Notes: generated by a model not told the origin, from the sequence alone. A DNA stretch of 64,000 bases from Parafrigoribacterium_A soli (GCF_040227235.1 NZ_JBELNZ010000001.1:806001-870000), one strand, 5' to 3'. Counted from the stretch's first letter, positions 25,431 to 34,791 are shown. Numbers and translations are program-made.

Positions 25431-27599
25431 ATGTCACTTGAACCCCGTCGCCGCGACTGGACTCCGCGCCGCTGGCTGCGCATCCTGCTTCCCACGGTGC
25501 TGCTTCTCGTGTGGTTCGCTGCCGCGAGCTTCGGCGGTCCCACCTTCGGCAAGCTCTCCTCGGTCTCCAGCAACGATCAGGCAGCGTTCCTGCCGGCGAG
25601 CGCCGAATCGACCAAGGTCAACGAGCTGCAGCAGAAGTTCACCGACTCGAAAGAGATCCCCGCGATCGTCTTGCTCGTCTCTGACAACACGCTCTCTCGC
25701 GGCGATCTGGCCGATGCAGCAACCCTGGCCAAGAAGCTCGGCGAGGTGAAGGGAGTGCAGGCCCCCACGGCACCCGCGACCATTTCAGTCGCCGGACCTA
25801 TCCCGTCCAAGGATGGCAAGGCCGTCGAGTACATCGTGCCGATCAGCGATTCCAACAACGTCAAGTCCGTCGTCGCGGATCTCCGAACCGCAGCGGATGC
25901 CGGCGCCCCGGCATCCACCAAGGCCTACGTGACCGGACCGGCCGGGCTCACCGCCGACCTGGTGAACGCTTTCGGCGGAATCGACGGAATCCTGCTGCTC
26001 GTCGCCGGCGGCGCCGTGTTCCTCATTCTGCTGCTCGTGTATCGCTCTGTCGTGCTGCCATTCCTCGTGCTACTGACCTCGGTCTTCGCGCTCACCGCGG
26101 CGATCCTCATCGTGTATGCCTTCGCCAGCTGGGGCTGGATCAAGCTGAGCGGCCAGAGTCAGGGCATCCTCTCGATTCTGGTCATTGGAGCGGCGACCGA
26201 CTACTCGTTGCTGCTCGTGGCACGATTCCGTGAGTCGCTGCACCACGTTGAATCCAAGTGGGCGGCAATGGGCAGGGCCTGGCGCGCCGCAATCGAGCCG
26301 ATTGCAGCATCCGGTGCGACCGTCATCATCGCGCTGCTATGCCTTCTGTTCTCCGACCTCAACTCGAACAAGAGCCTCGGCCCGATAGCTGCGATCGGCA
26401 TCGTGTTCGCCCTGCTCGCAACGCTGACGCTGTTGCCGATGTTCTTGGTGCTTTTCGGTCGCACCGCTTTCTGGCCGTTCCGGCCCAAGCTGGAAACCGA
26501 AGAGACCCATGCCCACCACCTGGCCGACGACCACATCAAGGGACTCGAAGGTATTCAGGGACTGTGGCACCGCGTCGGTCGACTCATCGCTCGACGCCCC
26601 AGAGCCACCTGGGTCGTGACGCTGGTCGTGCTCGCGGCCAGCGGACTCGGGTTACTGCAGTTGCAGGCCAGCGGGGTTCCCCAGACCGATGTGATCCTCT
26701 CGCAGTCCCAAGCCGTGGACGGACAGAAGGTCGCAGCGAAGCACTTCCCCAGCGGGGCGGGTAGTCCGGTCGTCATCGTGACCAAACAGTCCAAGGCCGA
26801 TGCGATGCTCGACGCGGTCTCCGGCACGGAGGGCATCAGCTCAGCGAGCCTGTACATCGGCAACGTCAGGCCTGGCCCGACCGCTGAGCCCGTGGTGAAG
26901 AACGGCAAGGTGATCATCAACGCCGTGCTCACGTCTGAGGCGGACTCTGCCAAGGCCGAGAACGTCGTGAAGAAGCTGCGCACCGAACTTCCGGCGACCG
27001 ATTCGAGCGTGCTTGTTGGTGGAGTGACGGCCATCGCGTTCGACACCAACACCACCGCTCAGAGTGACCTGGTGAAGATCATCCCGATCGTGCTCATCGT
27101 GATTCTGCTCATCCTGATGCTGCTGCTGCGGTCGATCCTTGCTCCGGTGCTGTTGATCCTCAGCGTCGTCGTCTCCTACGCCGCCGCGCTCGGGGTTTCC
27201 GCACTCGTGTTCAATCACCTTTTCGGCTTTCCCGGGGCGGATGCCGCGGTGCCACTGTTCGGGTTCGTGTTCCTCGTGGCACTCGGCGTTGACTACAACA
27301 TCTTCCTCATGACACGGGTGCGCGAAGAATCGCTGCATCTCGGGACCAGACCCGGCATCCTGCGCGGACTCGGCATGACGGGCAGCGTGATCACGTCTGC
27401 CGGGGTGGTGCTGGCGGCGACTTTTGCGGCTCTCGGCGTCATCCCGATTCTGTTCCTCGCACAGCTCGCCTTCATCGTCGCATTTGGTGTTCTGGTCGAC
27501 ACCGTGATTGTGAGGTCGCTGCTCGTGCCGGCGCTCTCGTACGACATCGGTAAGGCCATCTGGTGGCCGTCGAAGCTATGGAGAGAAGGGCAAAAATAA
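25431..27599 (+). CDS. MMPL/RND-family transporter of the carotenoid operon
   Basis: 722-residue membrane protein with two repeated halves, each a large extracellular loop plus about five to six segments (first loop about 50-170, second about 395-530). MMPL proteins export lipids and other hydrophobic molecules in actinobacteria. A related MMPL gene lies inside the C. glutamicum crt operon. Only three bases separate it from crtEb, so it is co-transcribed. A role in moving carotenoid or its precursor is inferred, not shown. Confidence 0.88.
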   Translation: MSLEPRRRDWTPRRWLRILLPTVLLLVWFAAASFGGPTFGKLSSVSSNDQAAFLPASAESTKVNELQQKFTDSKEIPAIVLLVSDNTLSRGDLADAATLAKKLGEVKGVQAPTAPATISVAGPIPSKDGKAVEYIVPISDSNNVKSVVADLRTAADAGAPASTKAYVTGPAGLTADLVNAFGGIDGILLLVAGGAVFLILLLVYRSVVLPFLVLLTSVFALTAAILIVYAFASWGWIKLSGQSQGILSILVIGAATDYSLLLVARFRESLHHVESKWAAMGRAWRAAIEPIAASGATVIIALLCLLFSDLNSNKSLGPIAAIGIVFALLATLTLLPMFLVLFGRTAFWPFRPKLETEETHAHHLADDHIKGLEGIQGLWHRVGRLIARRPRATWVVTLVVLAASGLGLLQLQASGVPQTDVILSQSQAVDGQKVAAKHFPSGAGSPVVIVTKQSKADAMLDAVSGTEGISSASLYIGNVRPGPTAEPVVKNGKVIINAVLTSEADSAKAENVVKKLRTELPATDSSVLVGGVTAIAFDTNTTAQSDLVKIIPIVLIVILLILMLLLRSILAPVLLILSVVVSYAAALGVSALVFNHLFGFPGADAAVPLFGFVFLVALGVDYNIFLMTRVREESLHLGTRPGILRGLGMTGSVITSAGVVLAATFAALGVIPILFLAQLAFIVAFGVLVDTVIVRSLLVPALSYDIGKAIWWPSKLWREGQK

Positions 27600-28414
27600 T
27601 GACGAGCACCGCACGCAGCGCGGATAGCAACCGCGCAGACACGATCAGGCAGTGGGTTGTCGCCGTCACCGCGGTCGCGGCCATTGTGGGATCGTTCATC
27701 GGTTCGGGAGCACTCGGCGGCACGCCCATCGCGGAGGCAGCAGGCGGTGCGCTGAGCGCAACCGCCACGCGCATTGCACCCGGAGTTCCCGCCTTTTCGA
27801 TCTGGAGCGTGATCTACCTCGGGCTCGTGGCGTACACGATCTGGCAGCTTCTTCCGGCGCACAAGCACGATGCACGCCAGCGTCGCCTCGGGTACCCGAT
27901 TGCGGCATCGCTCGTGCTGAACGCCGCCTGGATCCTGAGCGTGCAGGCAGGTCTTCTCGCCGTCAGCGTCATCGTGATCGCCGTGCTCGTGGCCGTGCTC
28001 GCCTACACATTCAGGCTCTGCATCGTCACTCGCCCCTCGAGCACGATTGAGGCCGTTGTGGTGGACGGCACGGTCGGGCTCTACCTCGACTGGGTGTGCG
28101 TCGCCACGGCTGCAAACATCACGGCAGCACTGAAAGCTGCGGGCTTTACGGGCTGGGGAATCGACGCGGATGTCTGGGCCGTCATCATCATCGCCGTCGC
28201 CGGACTCATCGGCGTAGGCCTGGCCATAGCCGGGCGTGGACGTCTCTCTCCCGCGGCCTCGCTCTGCTGGGGCTTGGCCTGGGTGGCGGTGGCGCGACTC
28301 ACGGGCAGCCCACACTCCGTTCCTGCCGCAGTCGCGGCGATCGTGGCCGTTACGGTGGTGCTCATCATCACCGTGGCCCTCCGGATTCGCGAAAACGTCG
28401 TGGCGAGCGCATGA
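27599..28414 (+). CDS. TspO/MBR-like tryptophan-rich sensory protein
   Basis: 271 residues with about eight hydrophobic segments. The stretch GVPAFSIWSVIYLGLVAYTI (about 60-79) and the later NAAWILSVQAGLL match the long actinobacterial TspO-related family. Classical TspO (about 160 residues, five segments) binds porphyrins and isoprenoids and in Rhodobacter affects carotenoid and photopigment gene expression. The start overlaps the MMPL stop (TAATG) with AGAGAAGGG before it. Function here is unknown; position in the crt operon suggests a hydrophobic ligand. Confidence 0.75.
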   Translation: MTSTARSADSNRADTIRQWVVAVTAVAAIVGSFIGSGALGGTPIAEAAGGALSATATRIAPGVPAFSIWSVIYLGLVAYTIWQLLPAHKHDARQRRLGYPIAASLVLNAAWILSVQAGLLAVSVIVIAVLVAVLAYTFRLCIVTRPSSTIEAVVVDGTVGLYLDWVCVATAANITAALKAAGFTGWGIDADVWAVIIIAVAGLIGVGLAIAGRGRLSPAASLCWGLAWVAVARLTGSPHSVPAAVAAIVAVTVVLIITVALRIRENVVASA

Positions 28415-30051
28415 CCAGTGCACGCCGCCGCTGGGCTGGCCTCGTCTTCATCAGCATTGCGGTGGCACTGATCATCGTCGACTCGACGATCGTCAACGTC
28501 GCCATCCCGTCGATTGTCGACGACCTCGGCATCACCTCGACCCAGGTGCAGTGGGTGCAAGAGAGCTACACGCTCGTCTTCGCCGCGCTGCTGCTCGTGT
28601 TCGGCACGCTCGCCGACCGTTACGGGCGTCGCCGACTGCTGATCACCGGAGTGACGATCTTCGCGGTTTCGTCCGTGCTAGCGGCACTCTCACCTTCCGG
28701 AGACCTGCTCATCGCCTCCCGCGTGCTGCAGGGAGTCGGTGGCGCGATGGTGCTGCCCACGACCCTCTCGCTCATCAACGCGACGTTCCGCGGCAAGGAG
28801 CGCGGCATCGCGTTCGCCATTTGGGGTTCGACGATCGGCGGAATGGTCGCTGTCGGTCCGCTGCTCGGCGGTTGGCTCACCACCTACTTCTCCTGGCGCT
28901 GGGCCTTCGGCATCAATGTGCCGCTCGCGGTGATCATCATCATCGGTGCGCTGATCTGCGTGGCCGAGTCCAAGGATGCCGCGGACGCCAGGCGCATTGA
29001 CTACTTCGGTGCGGTTCTCTCGGTGCTGACCAGCGCATCCCTCGTCTTCGGCCTCATCGAGGGACGAAGTTACGGGTGGTGGCTCACCGACACCGCGCAC
29101 ATCCCCACGTTCGGCGACTGGACGTGGACCTTCCCGCTCTCCCCCATTCCGTTCGCCTTCGCGCTCACCCTCCTGTCCGGATTCGGTTTCGTCTGGTGGG
29201 GCATCCGTCGACAGCGAGAAGGCAAGACCACGCTGCTCGCGTTCTCCCTGTTCAGAATTGCGTCCTTCCGCAACGGCAACATCGCCGCGATGATCGTCTC
29301 GCTTGGAGAGTTCGGCATCATCCTCTCGCTGCCGCTCTGGCTGCAGAACGTCATCGGCTATGACGCGCTGCAGACCGGATTCGTGCTGCTGGCACTCGCA
29401 CTCGGCTCGTTCGTGGCCAGCGGGATTTCTGGTGCATTCGGGCAGAAGGTGACACCGGTCACGATCGTGCGGGCGGGCATCCTGGCCGAAATCATCGGAG
29501 TCACCGGGCTCGGCTTCATGATCAGCGCCGACGCGAGCTGGCTCAGCATCGTGCCGTTCCTGTTCGTCTACGGCATCGGTGTTGGCCTCGCCACGGCGCA
29601 ACTCACCGGCGTCGTGCTCAAAGACGTGCCGCTCGACAAGAGCGGTCAGGGCTCCGGCACCGCGAGCACCGCTCGGCAGATCGGTTCAGCGCTCGGCATC
29701 GCCATCCTCGGAACGATCCTGTTCACCTCGGTTGGGTCCAGCCTCAACGCGAAGCTTATGGATGCTGCGCCGATGCTGCCGCAGACCGCGCGCAGCCAGA
29801 TCGTGGATGCCGTGGTCGTGAGCGCTGGCGGTGCCATCCCCGGTCTGGAGAAGAAAGACAAACAAATCGGGGCGGCAGCGGCCGAAGCCTTCAGCGAGGG
29901 AACCCGATACTCCGCGTTCGCCGCGGCCGGCTTCCTCGTGCTCGGCTTCCTCGCCACGCTGCGACTCTCGGGCGGCACTGCGGAGGCTGAGACCGAGCAG
30001 GCGGCGAATCGCGAGCGCGAGCCAGAACCGGAACCATCGGAAACTGCATGA
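28411..30051 (+). CDS. MFS transporter, DHA2 (14-segment) family
   Basis: 546-residue drug:H+ antiporter-type protein. Segment 1 motif D (STIVNVAIPSI), the loop 2-3 motif ADRYGRRRLL, and motif C (GPLLGGWLTTYFSWRW) in segment 5 are clear. A hydrophilic stretch near 490-515 precedes the last segment, and the tail is rich in Glu and Pro. ATGA overlap with the TspO-like gene. In the crt operon it may export a hydrophobic or toxic side product; substrate unknown. Confidence 0.87.
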   Translation: MTSARRRWAGLVFISIAVALIIVDSTIVNVAIPSIVDDLGITSTQVQWVQESYTLVFAALLLVFGTLADRYGRRRLLITGVTIFAVSSVLAALSPSGDLLIASRVLQGVGGAMVLPTTLSLINATFRGKERGIAFAIWGSTIGGMVAVGPLLGGWLTTYFSWRWAFGINVPLAVIIIIGALICVAESKDAADARRIDYFGAVLSVLTSASLVFGLIEGRSYGWWLTDTAHIPTFGDWTWTFPLSPIPFAFALTLLSGFGFVWWGIRRQREGKTTLLAFSLFRIASFRNGNIAAMIVSLGEFGIILSLPLWLQNVIGYDALQTGFVLLALALGSFVASGISGAFGQKVTPVTIVRAGILAEIIGVTGLGFMISADASWLSIVPFLFVYGIGVGLATAQLTGVVLKDVPLDKSGQGSGTASTARQIGSALGIAILGTILFTSVGSSLNAKLMDAAPMLPQTARSQIVDAVVVSAGGAIPGLEKKDKQIGAAAAEAFSEGTRYSAFAAAGFLVLGFLATLRLSGGTAEAETEQAANREREPEPEPSETA

Positions 30052-30833
30052 CGGCCCCCACTCAGCACGAGCGACGCCGCACGCCGCGGCGAGCGTGGCG
30101 CGTCACGCGCCTAGTGCTCATCATCCTCGCGGCGCTCCTCGTCATCGTCATCGTGGGCTTTCTGATCTGGGCAAACACCGGCGTCATGCAGGCAGAAAAG
30201 GCGTCACTCGAGAAGGTCCGGAGCAATCCGGCCGTCTCGATCACGGAACGTGATAACGCCGTCGTCCTGGCCCCGACCGGTAGGTCTTCCGGTGTCGGCC
30301 TGGTCTTCATTCCGGGCGCCAAAGTCGCCGCGGACGCCTACCTCTACAAGCTGTCTGGCGCGGTTGCGCAGGACGGCCTCACGGTCGTCATCACCAAGCC
30401 GATCCTGAACCTCGCGTTCTTCGACCAGCGCCCACTCAGCGACTTTACGAGTGACGCTCGCGGCATCAGCACCTGGTACGTCGGCGGCCACTCGCTCGGC
30501 GGCGTTCGTGCGTGCCAGTACGCGGATCAGCCGAAGGTGACAGGGCTGATCCTGTTCGGAAGCTACTGCGCCAACGACCTGTCGTCGACGAAGCTCGCGG
30601 TTCTCAGTATCGGTGGCAGTAATGACGGGCTAAGCACGCCGAGCAAGATCAAGGATGCCGCAGGCCTGCTGCCCGCCGACGCCACGTTCGTGCAGATCGA
30701 GGGATCCAACCACGCCCGCTTCGGTGACTACGGCGTGCAGGCCGGCGACGGTGTTGCGACCATCAGTAGCGCCAAGGCGCGCCGCGTGATCACCGAAGGC
30801 GTCACCCGGTTTCTGCCCCAACGCGAGGAGTGA
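30048..30833 (+). CDS. Membrane-anchored alpha/beta hydrolase
   Basis: 261 residues: basic N-terminus, one membrane anchor (about 21-44), then an alpha/beta-hydrolase domain outside the membrane. Nucleophile elbow GGHSLGG at about 146-152, a possible acid in GSNDGLS near 193 and catalytic His in SNHARFGDYG near 221. An unusual feature is the pair of Cys residues (about 156 and 169) that could form a disulfide in an exported domain. Last gene of the operon (ATGA overlap with the MFS gene). Could be an esterase acting on a pigment conjugate, but nothing shows the substrate. Confidence 0.8.
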   Translation: MTAPTQHERRRTPRRAWRVTRLVLIILAALLVIVIVGFLIWANTGVMQAEKASLEKVRSNPAVSITERDNAVVLAPTGRSSGVGLVFIPGAKVAADAYLYKLSGAVAQDGLTVVITKPILNLAFFDQRPLSDFTSDARGISTWYVGGHSLGGVRACQYADQPKVTGLILFGSYCANDLSSTKLAVLSIGGSNDGLSTPSKIKDAAGLLPADATFVQIEGSNHARFGDYGVQAGDGVATISSAKARRVITEGVTRFLPQREE

Positions 30834-30925
30834 CGCAAGCCGTGTCCCGCGCGACGAGCTATCCGTATTGAGCTTGCGTCCGTTCTCGCTCGTACGCAAC
30901 CCCTTGCCAGGCGCACCTAGTGCGC
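30834..30925. terminator. Hairpins after carotenoid operon
   Basis: CGCAAGC at 30834-30840 pairs with GCTTGCG at 30872-30878, and GCGCAC-CTA-GTGCGC at 30911-30925 forms a tight hairpin followed by TTTAG. Either could end the crt transcript; the second also lies 13 bases before the HAD gene and may belong to its 5' leader. Confidence 0.45.
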
Positions 30926-30938
30926 TTTAGCTAGAAGG

Positions 30939-31598
30939 ATGACCCTAGCGGCAGTGCTCTTCGACATTGATGGAACTCTCGTGGACTCCAACTTCCTTCA
31001 CGTGGACGCGTGGTCTCGAGCCTTCGACGGCATCGCGCGACCCGTCGCCGCGTGGCGCATTCACCGCAGCATCGGGATGGATAGCGACAAGCTTCTGGAC
31101 GCTCTCATTCCCGACGCGTCTGACAACGACCGTGAACGCGCGTCCGAGTTGCACTCGACGCACTACGGGCGAAACCGGAGTCGCCTTCGCCCTTTCGCGC
31201 GCACACGAGAACTTCTTGGGGTGCTTGCAGAGCGCGGCGTAAAAGTCGTCCTCGCGACGTCTGCACCCGAAGACGAACTGGAATCGCTTCGGGCGACGCT
31301 TCGCATCGAGAACGCGATCGACGTCGTGACTTCTTCAGGTGATGTCGGTACCGCGAAGCCCGCGCCCGACATTGTCGAAGTCGCACTCGCGCGAGCGGGC
31401 ACCTCGGCGGCGGACGCTGTTATGGTCGGCGACACAGTGTGGGATGTTGAGGCCGCCAAGCGTGCGGGGGTCGCGTGCGTTGGCGTTCGAAGCGGCGGTG
31501 TATCGGAAGCGGAGCTCCGAGCGGCGGGAGCCGTCGCCGTCTATGACGACGTCGCCCACCTTGTGGACAACCTCGAGAGCAGTCCCCTCGCAGGATGA
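30939..31598 (+). CDS. HAD-superfamily hydrolase (phosphoglycolate phosphatase-like)
   Basis: 219 residues. Motif I FDIDGTLVDSN with nucleophile Asp 9 and Asp 11, a helical cap typical of the beta-phosphoglucomutase/Gph group, motif II VVLATSAP near 108, motif III Lys in GTAKPAPD near 149 and motif IV VGDTVWD near 168. Likely dephosphorylates a small metabolite; substrate not assignable. Single gene, convergent with the epimerase-like gene. Confidence 0.88.
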   Translation: MTLAAVLFDIDGTLVDSNFLHVDAWSRAFDGIARPVAAWRIHRSIGMDSDKLLDALIPDASDNDRERASELHSTHYGRNRSRLRPFARTRELLGVLAERGVKVVLATSAPEDELESLRATLRIENAIDVVTSSGDVGTAKPAPDIVEVALARAGTSAADAVMVGDTVWDVEAAKRAGVACVGVRSGGVSEAELRAAGAVAVYDDVAHLVDNLESSPLAG

Positions 31599-31617
31599 CA
31601 TGAGCCAGACACTCGTA

Positions 31618-31645
31618 CGTTCTGCCGTGAGCGTGTGCCAGAACG
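31618..31645. terminator. Possible bidirectional hairpin between convergent genes
   Basis: CGTTCTG (31618-31624) and CAGAACG (31639-31645) are perfect inverses separated by 14 bases in the 55-base gap between the HAD gene and the convergent epimerase gene. No T-run on either side. Confidence 0.35.
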
Positions 31646-31653
31646 CTCGTTCG

Positions 31654-32493
31654 CTAGGGGTGGCGCAACCCATGACCCGCGAGCACTGCGCGGTATCCCT
31701 CGCGAAAGCTCGGGTAGGCGAACTCGAAACCCGTTCCTCGCAGCAGTGCATTGCTGCAGCGTTTGGTGAGAGCACTCGCTGTGTCATCATCCATCGGCGG
31801 ATGCTCTCGCCCCATTTCGGTGGCAAGAAAACTCAGCACCTCGCCGAGCTCGACGGGTTCGTTGTCTGAGCCCAGATACAGCGCCTCGGGACTCTGCACG
31901 CGGGTCGTGAGATAAACGATCGCCTCTGCAGCATCGTCTCGATGGACGCGGTTGGTGACGTTCTCAACGCTGGGGATTCGCGCTGTTCCGCTCTTCACCT
32001 GATCGATGAGTCTGGTGCGGCCGGGGCCGTAGATGCCGCTCAGCCGCAGCACGATCGCGTCGGGCCGCCGCGAGTGCAGCAGCTCCTCCGTCTCGAGCAG
32101 CACCCGTGCGGTCGCGGTAGCGGGGCTGGCTGGCGTGGCTTCATCAACCAGGCCGTCCTGATCGCCGTACACCGCCGTGGACGACACGTAGAGTACCCGA
32201 TCGGCGCGGATGCCGTCGCGATCGAGCGCGTCGAGTACCTTGCCCGCCGCATCCAGGTAGGCCGCGCGGTAGCCTGCTTCGGAGCGCTCGCCGGCCGCCG
32301 TCGCGATCACGACGATTCTGGTGTCAGCCGCAATAGTGGGCAGTGTCGCGGTGAGGTCGACCGCCACCCCCTCGATTGCGGCGGGAAGATGCTGCGGGTT
32401 TCGACGCCAGCCCACCACCCGGTGTCCAGCCGCGACGAAGCGGAGGCCTGCCTCGGTACCCAGGTCGCCGCAGCCAGCTATCAGAACGGTCAT
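31654..32493 (-). CDS. NAD(P)-dependent epimerase/dehydratase family protein (YeeZ-like)
   Basis: Extended-SDR fold, 279 residues. Dinucleotide motif GCGDLG at 7-12, basic residues WRR near 29-31 that suggest NADP, and an active-site segment VSSTAVYGDQDG (Ser/Thr and Tyr) near 104-115; RLSGIYGPGR near 147. Resembles the YeeZ group, of unknown substrate. Starts 8 bases after the mdh stop on the same strand, so it may be co-transcribed with mdh. Confidence 0.83.
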   Translation of the reverse strand: MTVLIAGCGDLGTEAGLRFVAAGHRVVGWRRNPQHLPAAIEGVAVDLTATLPTIAADTRIVVIATAAGERSEAGYRAAYLDAAGKVLDALDRDGIRADRVLYVSSTAVYGDQDGLVDEATPASPATATARVLLETEELLHSRRPDAIVLRLSGIYGPGRTRLIDQVKSGTARIPSVENVTNRVHRDDAAEAIVYLTTRVQSPEALYLGSDNEPVELGEVLSFLATEMGREHPPMDDDTASALTKRCSNALLRGTGFEFAYPSFREGYRAVLAGHGLRHP

Positions 32494-32500
32494 CGCGTTG

Positions 32501-33466
32501 TCAGAGCAGGCCGAGAGCCGTGACCGCGTCGCGCTCCTCGATCAGCTCGGCAACTGACGCATCGATCCGCGCGCGAGAGAATTCGTTGACCTCGAGCCCG
32601 GGCACGATCTGCCACTGGCCGTTCACGGAGGTCACCGGGAACGAGCTGACGAGCCCCTCTGGCACACCGTAGGAGCCATCGCTCGGCAGCGCCGCGGAGG
32701 TCCAGTCCCCTTCCGCCGTGCCGTGCACCCAGTCGCGCACGTGATCGATCGCGGCACTGGCAGCGGATGCCGCAGACGATGATCCGCGCGCCTCGATGAT
32801 CGCGGCACCGCGCTTCGCCACCGTGGGAATGAAGTGCTCTTCGACCCAGCTCTGGGCAACATCCACCGGCTTCCCGTCGACCAGCGCGTGCGACAGGTCG
32901 GGGTATTGCGTGGCGGAGTGGTTTCCCCAAATCGTCAGCCGCGTGAGGTCGGAGACCGGAGCACCGAGCTTGTGGGCGAGTTGGCTGAGCGCGCGGTTGT
33001 GATCGAGACGAGTCATCGCCGTGAACCGCGAGGCAGGTACATCCGGAGCATGCGAAGCCGCGATCAGCGCGTTCGTGTTTGCGGGGTTTCCCACTACGAG
33101 AACGCGGATGTCGTCGGCAGCTCCGGCATTAATGGCGCGTCCCTGGGGCGCGAAGATTCCGCCGTTCGCGGCGAGCAGGTCACCGCGCTCCATACCTGCG
33201 GTGCGCGGACGGGAACCCACGAGCAGCGCGACATTCGCGCCCTCGAACGCGGCATCCGCATCATCGAAGACGTCGACGCCCTGCAGCAGTGGGAACGCGC
33301 CGTCGTCGAGCTCCATCGCCACACCCTCGGCCGCCGTGACTGCCTGCGGGATCTCGAGCAACCGCAGCGACACGGGAGTATCGGCGCCGAGCATGGCGCC
33401 CGAGGCGATGCGAAACAGGAGCGCGTACCCAATCTGACCGGCCGCGCCGGTGACAGTAACCTTCAC
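32501..33466 (-). CDS. mdh: Malate dehydrogenase
   Basis: TCA-cycle NAD-dependent oxidation of malate to oxaloacetate. 321 residues of the actinobacterial cytosolic-type family. NAD motif TGAAGQIGYALL at 6-17, substrate-loop RPRTAGMERGDLL (86-98), TRLDHNRA (152-159) and catalytic His in WGNHSATQYPD (H183). Lies downstream of icd on the same strand, with a long hairpin between them. Confidence 0.95.
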   Translation of the reverse strand: MKVTVTGAAGQIGYALLFRIASGAMLGADTPVSLRLLEIPQAVTAAEGVAMELDDGAFPLLQGVDVFDDADAAFEGANVALLVGSRPRTAGMERGDLLAANGGIFAPQGRAINAGAADDIRVLVVGNPANTNALIAASHAPDVPASRFTAMTRLDHNRALSQLAHKLGAPVSDLTRLTIWGNHSATQYPDLSHALVDGKPVDVAQSWVEEHFIPTVAKRGAAIIEARGSSSAASAASAAIDHVRDWVHGTAEGDWTSAALPSDGSYGVPEGLVSSFPVTSVNGQWQIVPGLEVNEFSRARIDASVAELIEERDAVTALGLL

Positions 33467-33501
33467 GCTCTCGACCCTACGCCGTCAGTCCCCACGCCGA
33501 A

Positions 33502-33561
33502 CGTGCCCGTTGGCGCCGACGGTGCCCGCAGGAACGGGCACGCTCGGCGCCAACGGGCACG
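33502..33561. terminator. Long nested hairpin between icd and mdh
   Basis: Perfect 18-base arms at 33502-33519 and 33544-33561 (CGTGCCCGTTGGCGCCGA and its inverse) enclose a second stem GTGCCCG/CGGGCAC (33522-33528, 33535-33541). The whole 60 bases can fold as one rod. It sits 15 bases after the icd stop and could end most icd transcripts before mdh. It could also be a mobile palindrome, since CGTGCCCG recurs inside it as near-direct copies. Confidence 0.7.
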
Positions 33562-33576
33562 CTGGGCGGAACGCGA

Positions 33577-34791
33577 CTAGGCCAGGCGCGCTGCTAGGTT
33601 CTTGTCGAGCGTGTCGAGGAACTCCTCGGTGGTCTGCCACTTCTGCTCGGGGCCGACGAGCAGCGCGAGGTCCTTGGTCATCGCGCCCGACTCGACGGAG
33701 GTGACCACGACATCCTCGAGCGTCGCGGCGAACTCGGCGAGCGCCTCGTTGCCGTCGAGCTTGGCCCGGTGGGCGAGACCACGGGTCCAGGCGTAGATCG
33801 ACGCGATCGGGTTGGTGGAGGTGGGCTTGCCTGCCTGGTGCTGGCGGTAGTGGCGCGTGACCGTACCGTGCGCGGCCTCCGCCTCGACAACGCTGCCATC
33901 CGGAACGGAGAGCACCGAGGTCATGAGGCCGAGCGAGCCGAAGCCCTGTGCAACGGTGTCGGACTGCACGTCGCCGTCGTAGTTCTTGCAGGCCCAGACG
34001 TAGCCGCCCTCCCACTTCATGGCGGAGGCCACCATGTCGTCGATGAGGCGGTGCTCGTAGGTGAGGCCGGCGGCGTCGAAGCGCTCCTTGAACTCGGTGT
34101 CGAAGATCTCCTGGAAGATGTCCTTGAAGCGACCGTCGTAGGCCTTGAGGATCGTGTTCTTCGTCGACAGGTACACGGGATACTTGCGGCTCAGGCCGTA
34201 GTTGAGCGAGGCGCGAGCGAAGTCGCGGATCGACGCATCCTGGTTGTACTGCACCTGCGCGATGCCGTCATCCGGTGCGTCGTAGACGTCGAGCTTGATC
34301 GGCTCCGAGCCGTCATCCGGCGTGAACTGCACGGTGAGCTTGCCAGCACCCTTGAAGACGAAGTCGGTGGCCTTGTACTGGTCGCCGAAGGCGTGGCGAC
34401 CGATGATGATCGGCTTGTTCCAGCCGGGAACGAGGCGCGGGATGTTGGAGATGATGATCGGTTCGCGGAAGATGACGCCGCCGAGGATGTTGCGGATGGT
34501 GCCGTTCGGAGACTTCCACATCTTCTTCAGGCCGAACTCTGCGACGCGCGCCTCGTCGGGCGTGATGGTGGCGCACTTGACGCCGACACCGTGCTTCTGG
34601 ATGGCGTGAGCCGCGTCGATGGTGACCTGGTCGTCGGTCTCGTCACGGTGCTCGATGCCGAGGTCGTAGTACTCGAGGTTGATGTCGAGATACGGGTGGA
34701 TCAGGGTGTCCTTGATCTTCTGCCAGATGATGCGGGTCATCTCGTCGCCATCGAGTTCGACGACGGTTCCCTCTACCTTGATCTTCGCCAC
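33577..34791 (-). CDS. icd: Isocitrate dehydrogenase, NADP-dependent (dimeric type)
   Basis: Oxidative decarboxylation of isocitrate to 2-oxoglutarate. 404 residues of the eukaryote-like homodimeric subfamily II, the form common in Micrococcales. Substrate and metal sites: SPNGTIRNILGG (about 94-105), the catalytic Lys/Tyr region and the C-terminal EAAHGTVTRHYRQHQAG near 305-321, where His and Arg favour NADP. Starts at GTG 34791 with GAGAGGAA before it; the frame is open 33 codons upstream without domain support. Confidence 0.96.
   Translation of the reverse strand: MAKIKVEGTVVELDGDEMTRIIWQKIKDTLIHPYLDINLEYYDLGIEHRDETDDQVTIDAAHAIQKHGVGVKCATITPDEARVAEFGLKKMWKSPNGTIRNILGGVIFREPIIISNIPRLVPGWNKPIIIGRHAFGDQYKATDFVFKGAGKLTVQFTPDDGSEPIKLDVYDAPDDGIAQVQYNQDASIRDFARASLNYGLSRKYPVYLSTKNTILKAYDGRFKDIFQEIFDTEFKERFDAAGLTYEHRLIDDMVASAMKWEGGYVWACKNYDGDVQSDTVAQGFGSLGLMTSVLSVPDGSVVEAEAAHGTVTRHYRQHQAGKPTSTNPIASIYAWTRGLAHRAKLDGNEALAEFAATLEDVVVTSVESGAMTKDLALLVGPEQKWQTTEEFLDTLDKNLAARLA

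Noticed and set aside
31339..31869. 176-codon plus-strand frame between the HAD and epimerase genes
   Set aside because: Overlaps both supported genes in other frames and has no recognisable motif or ribosome site.
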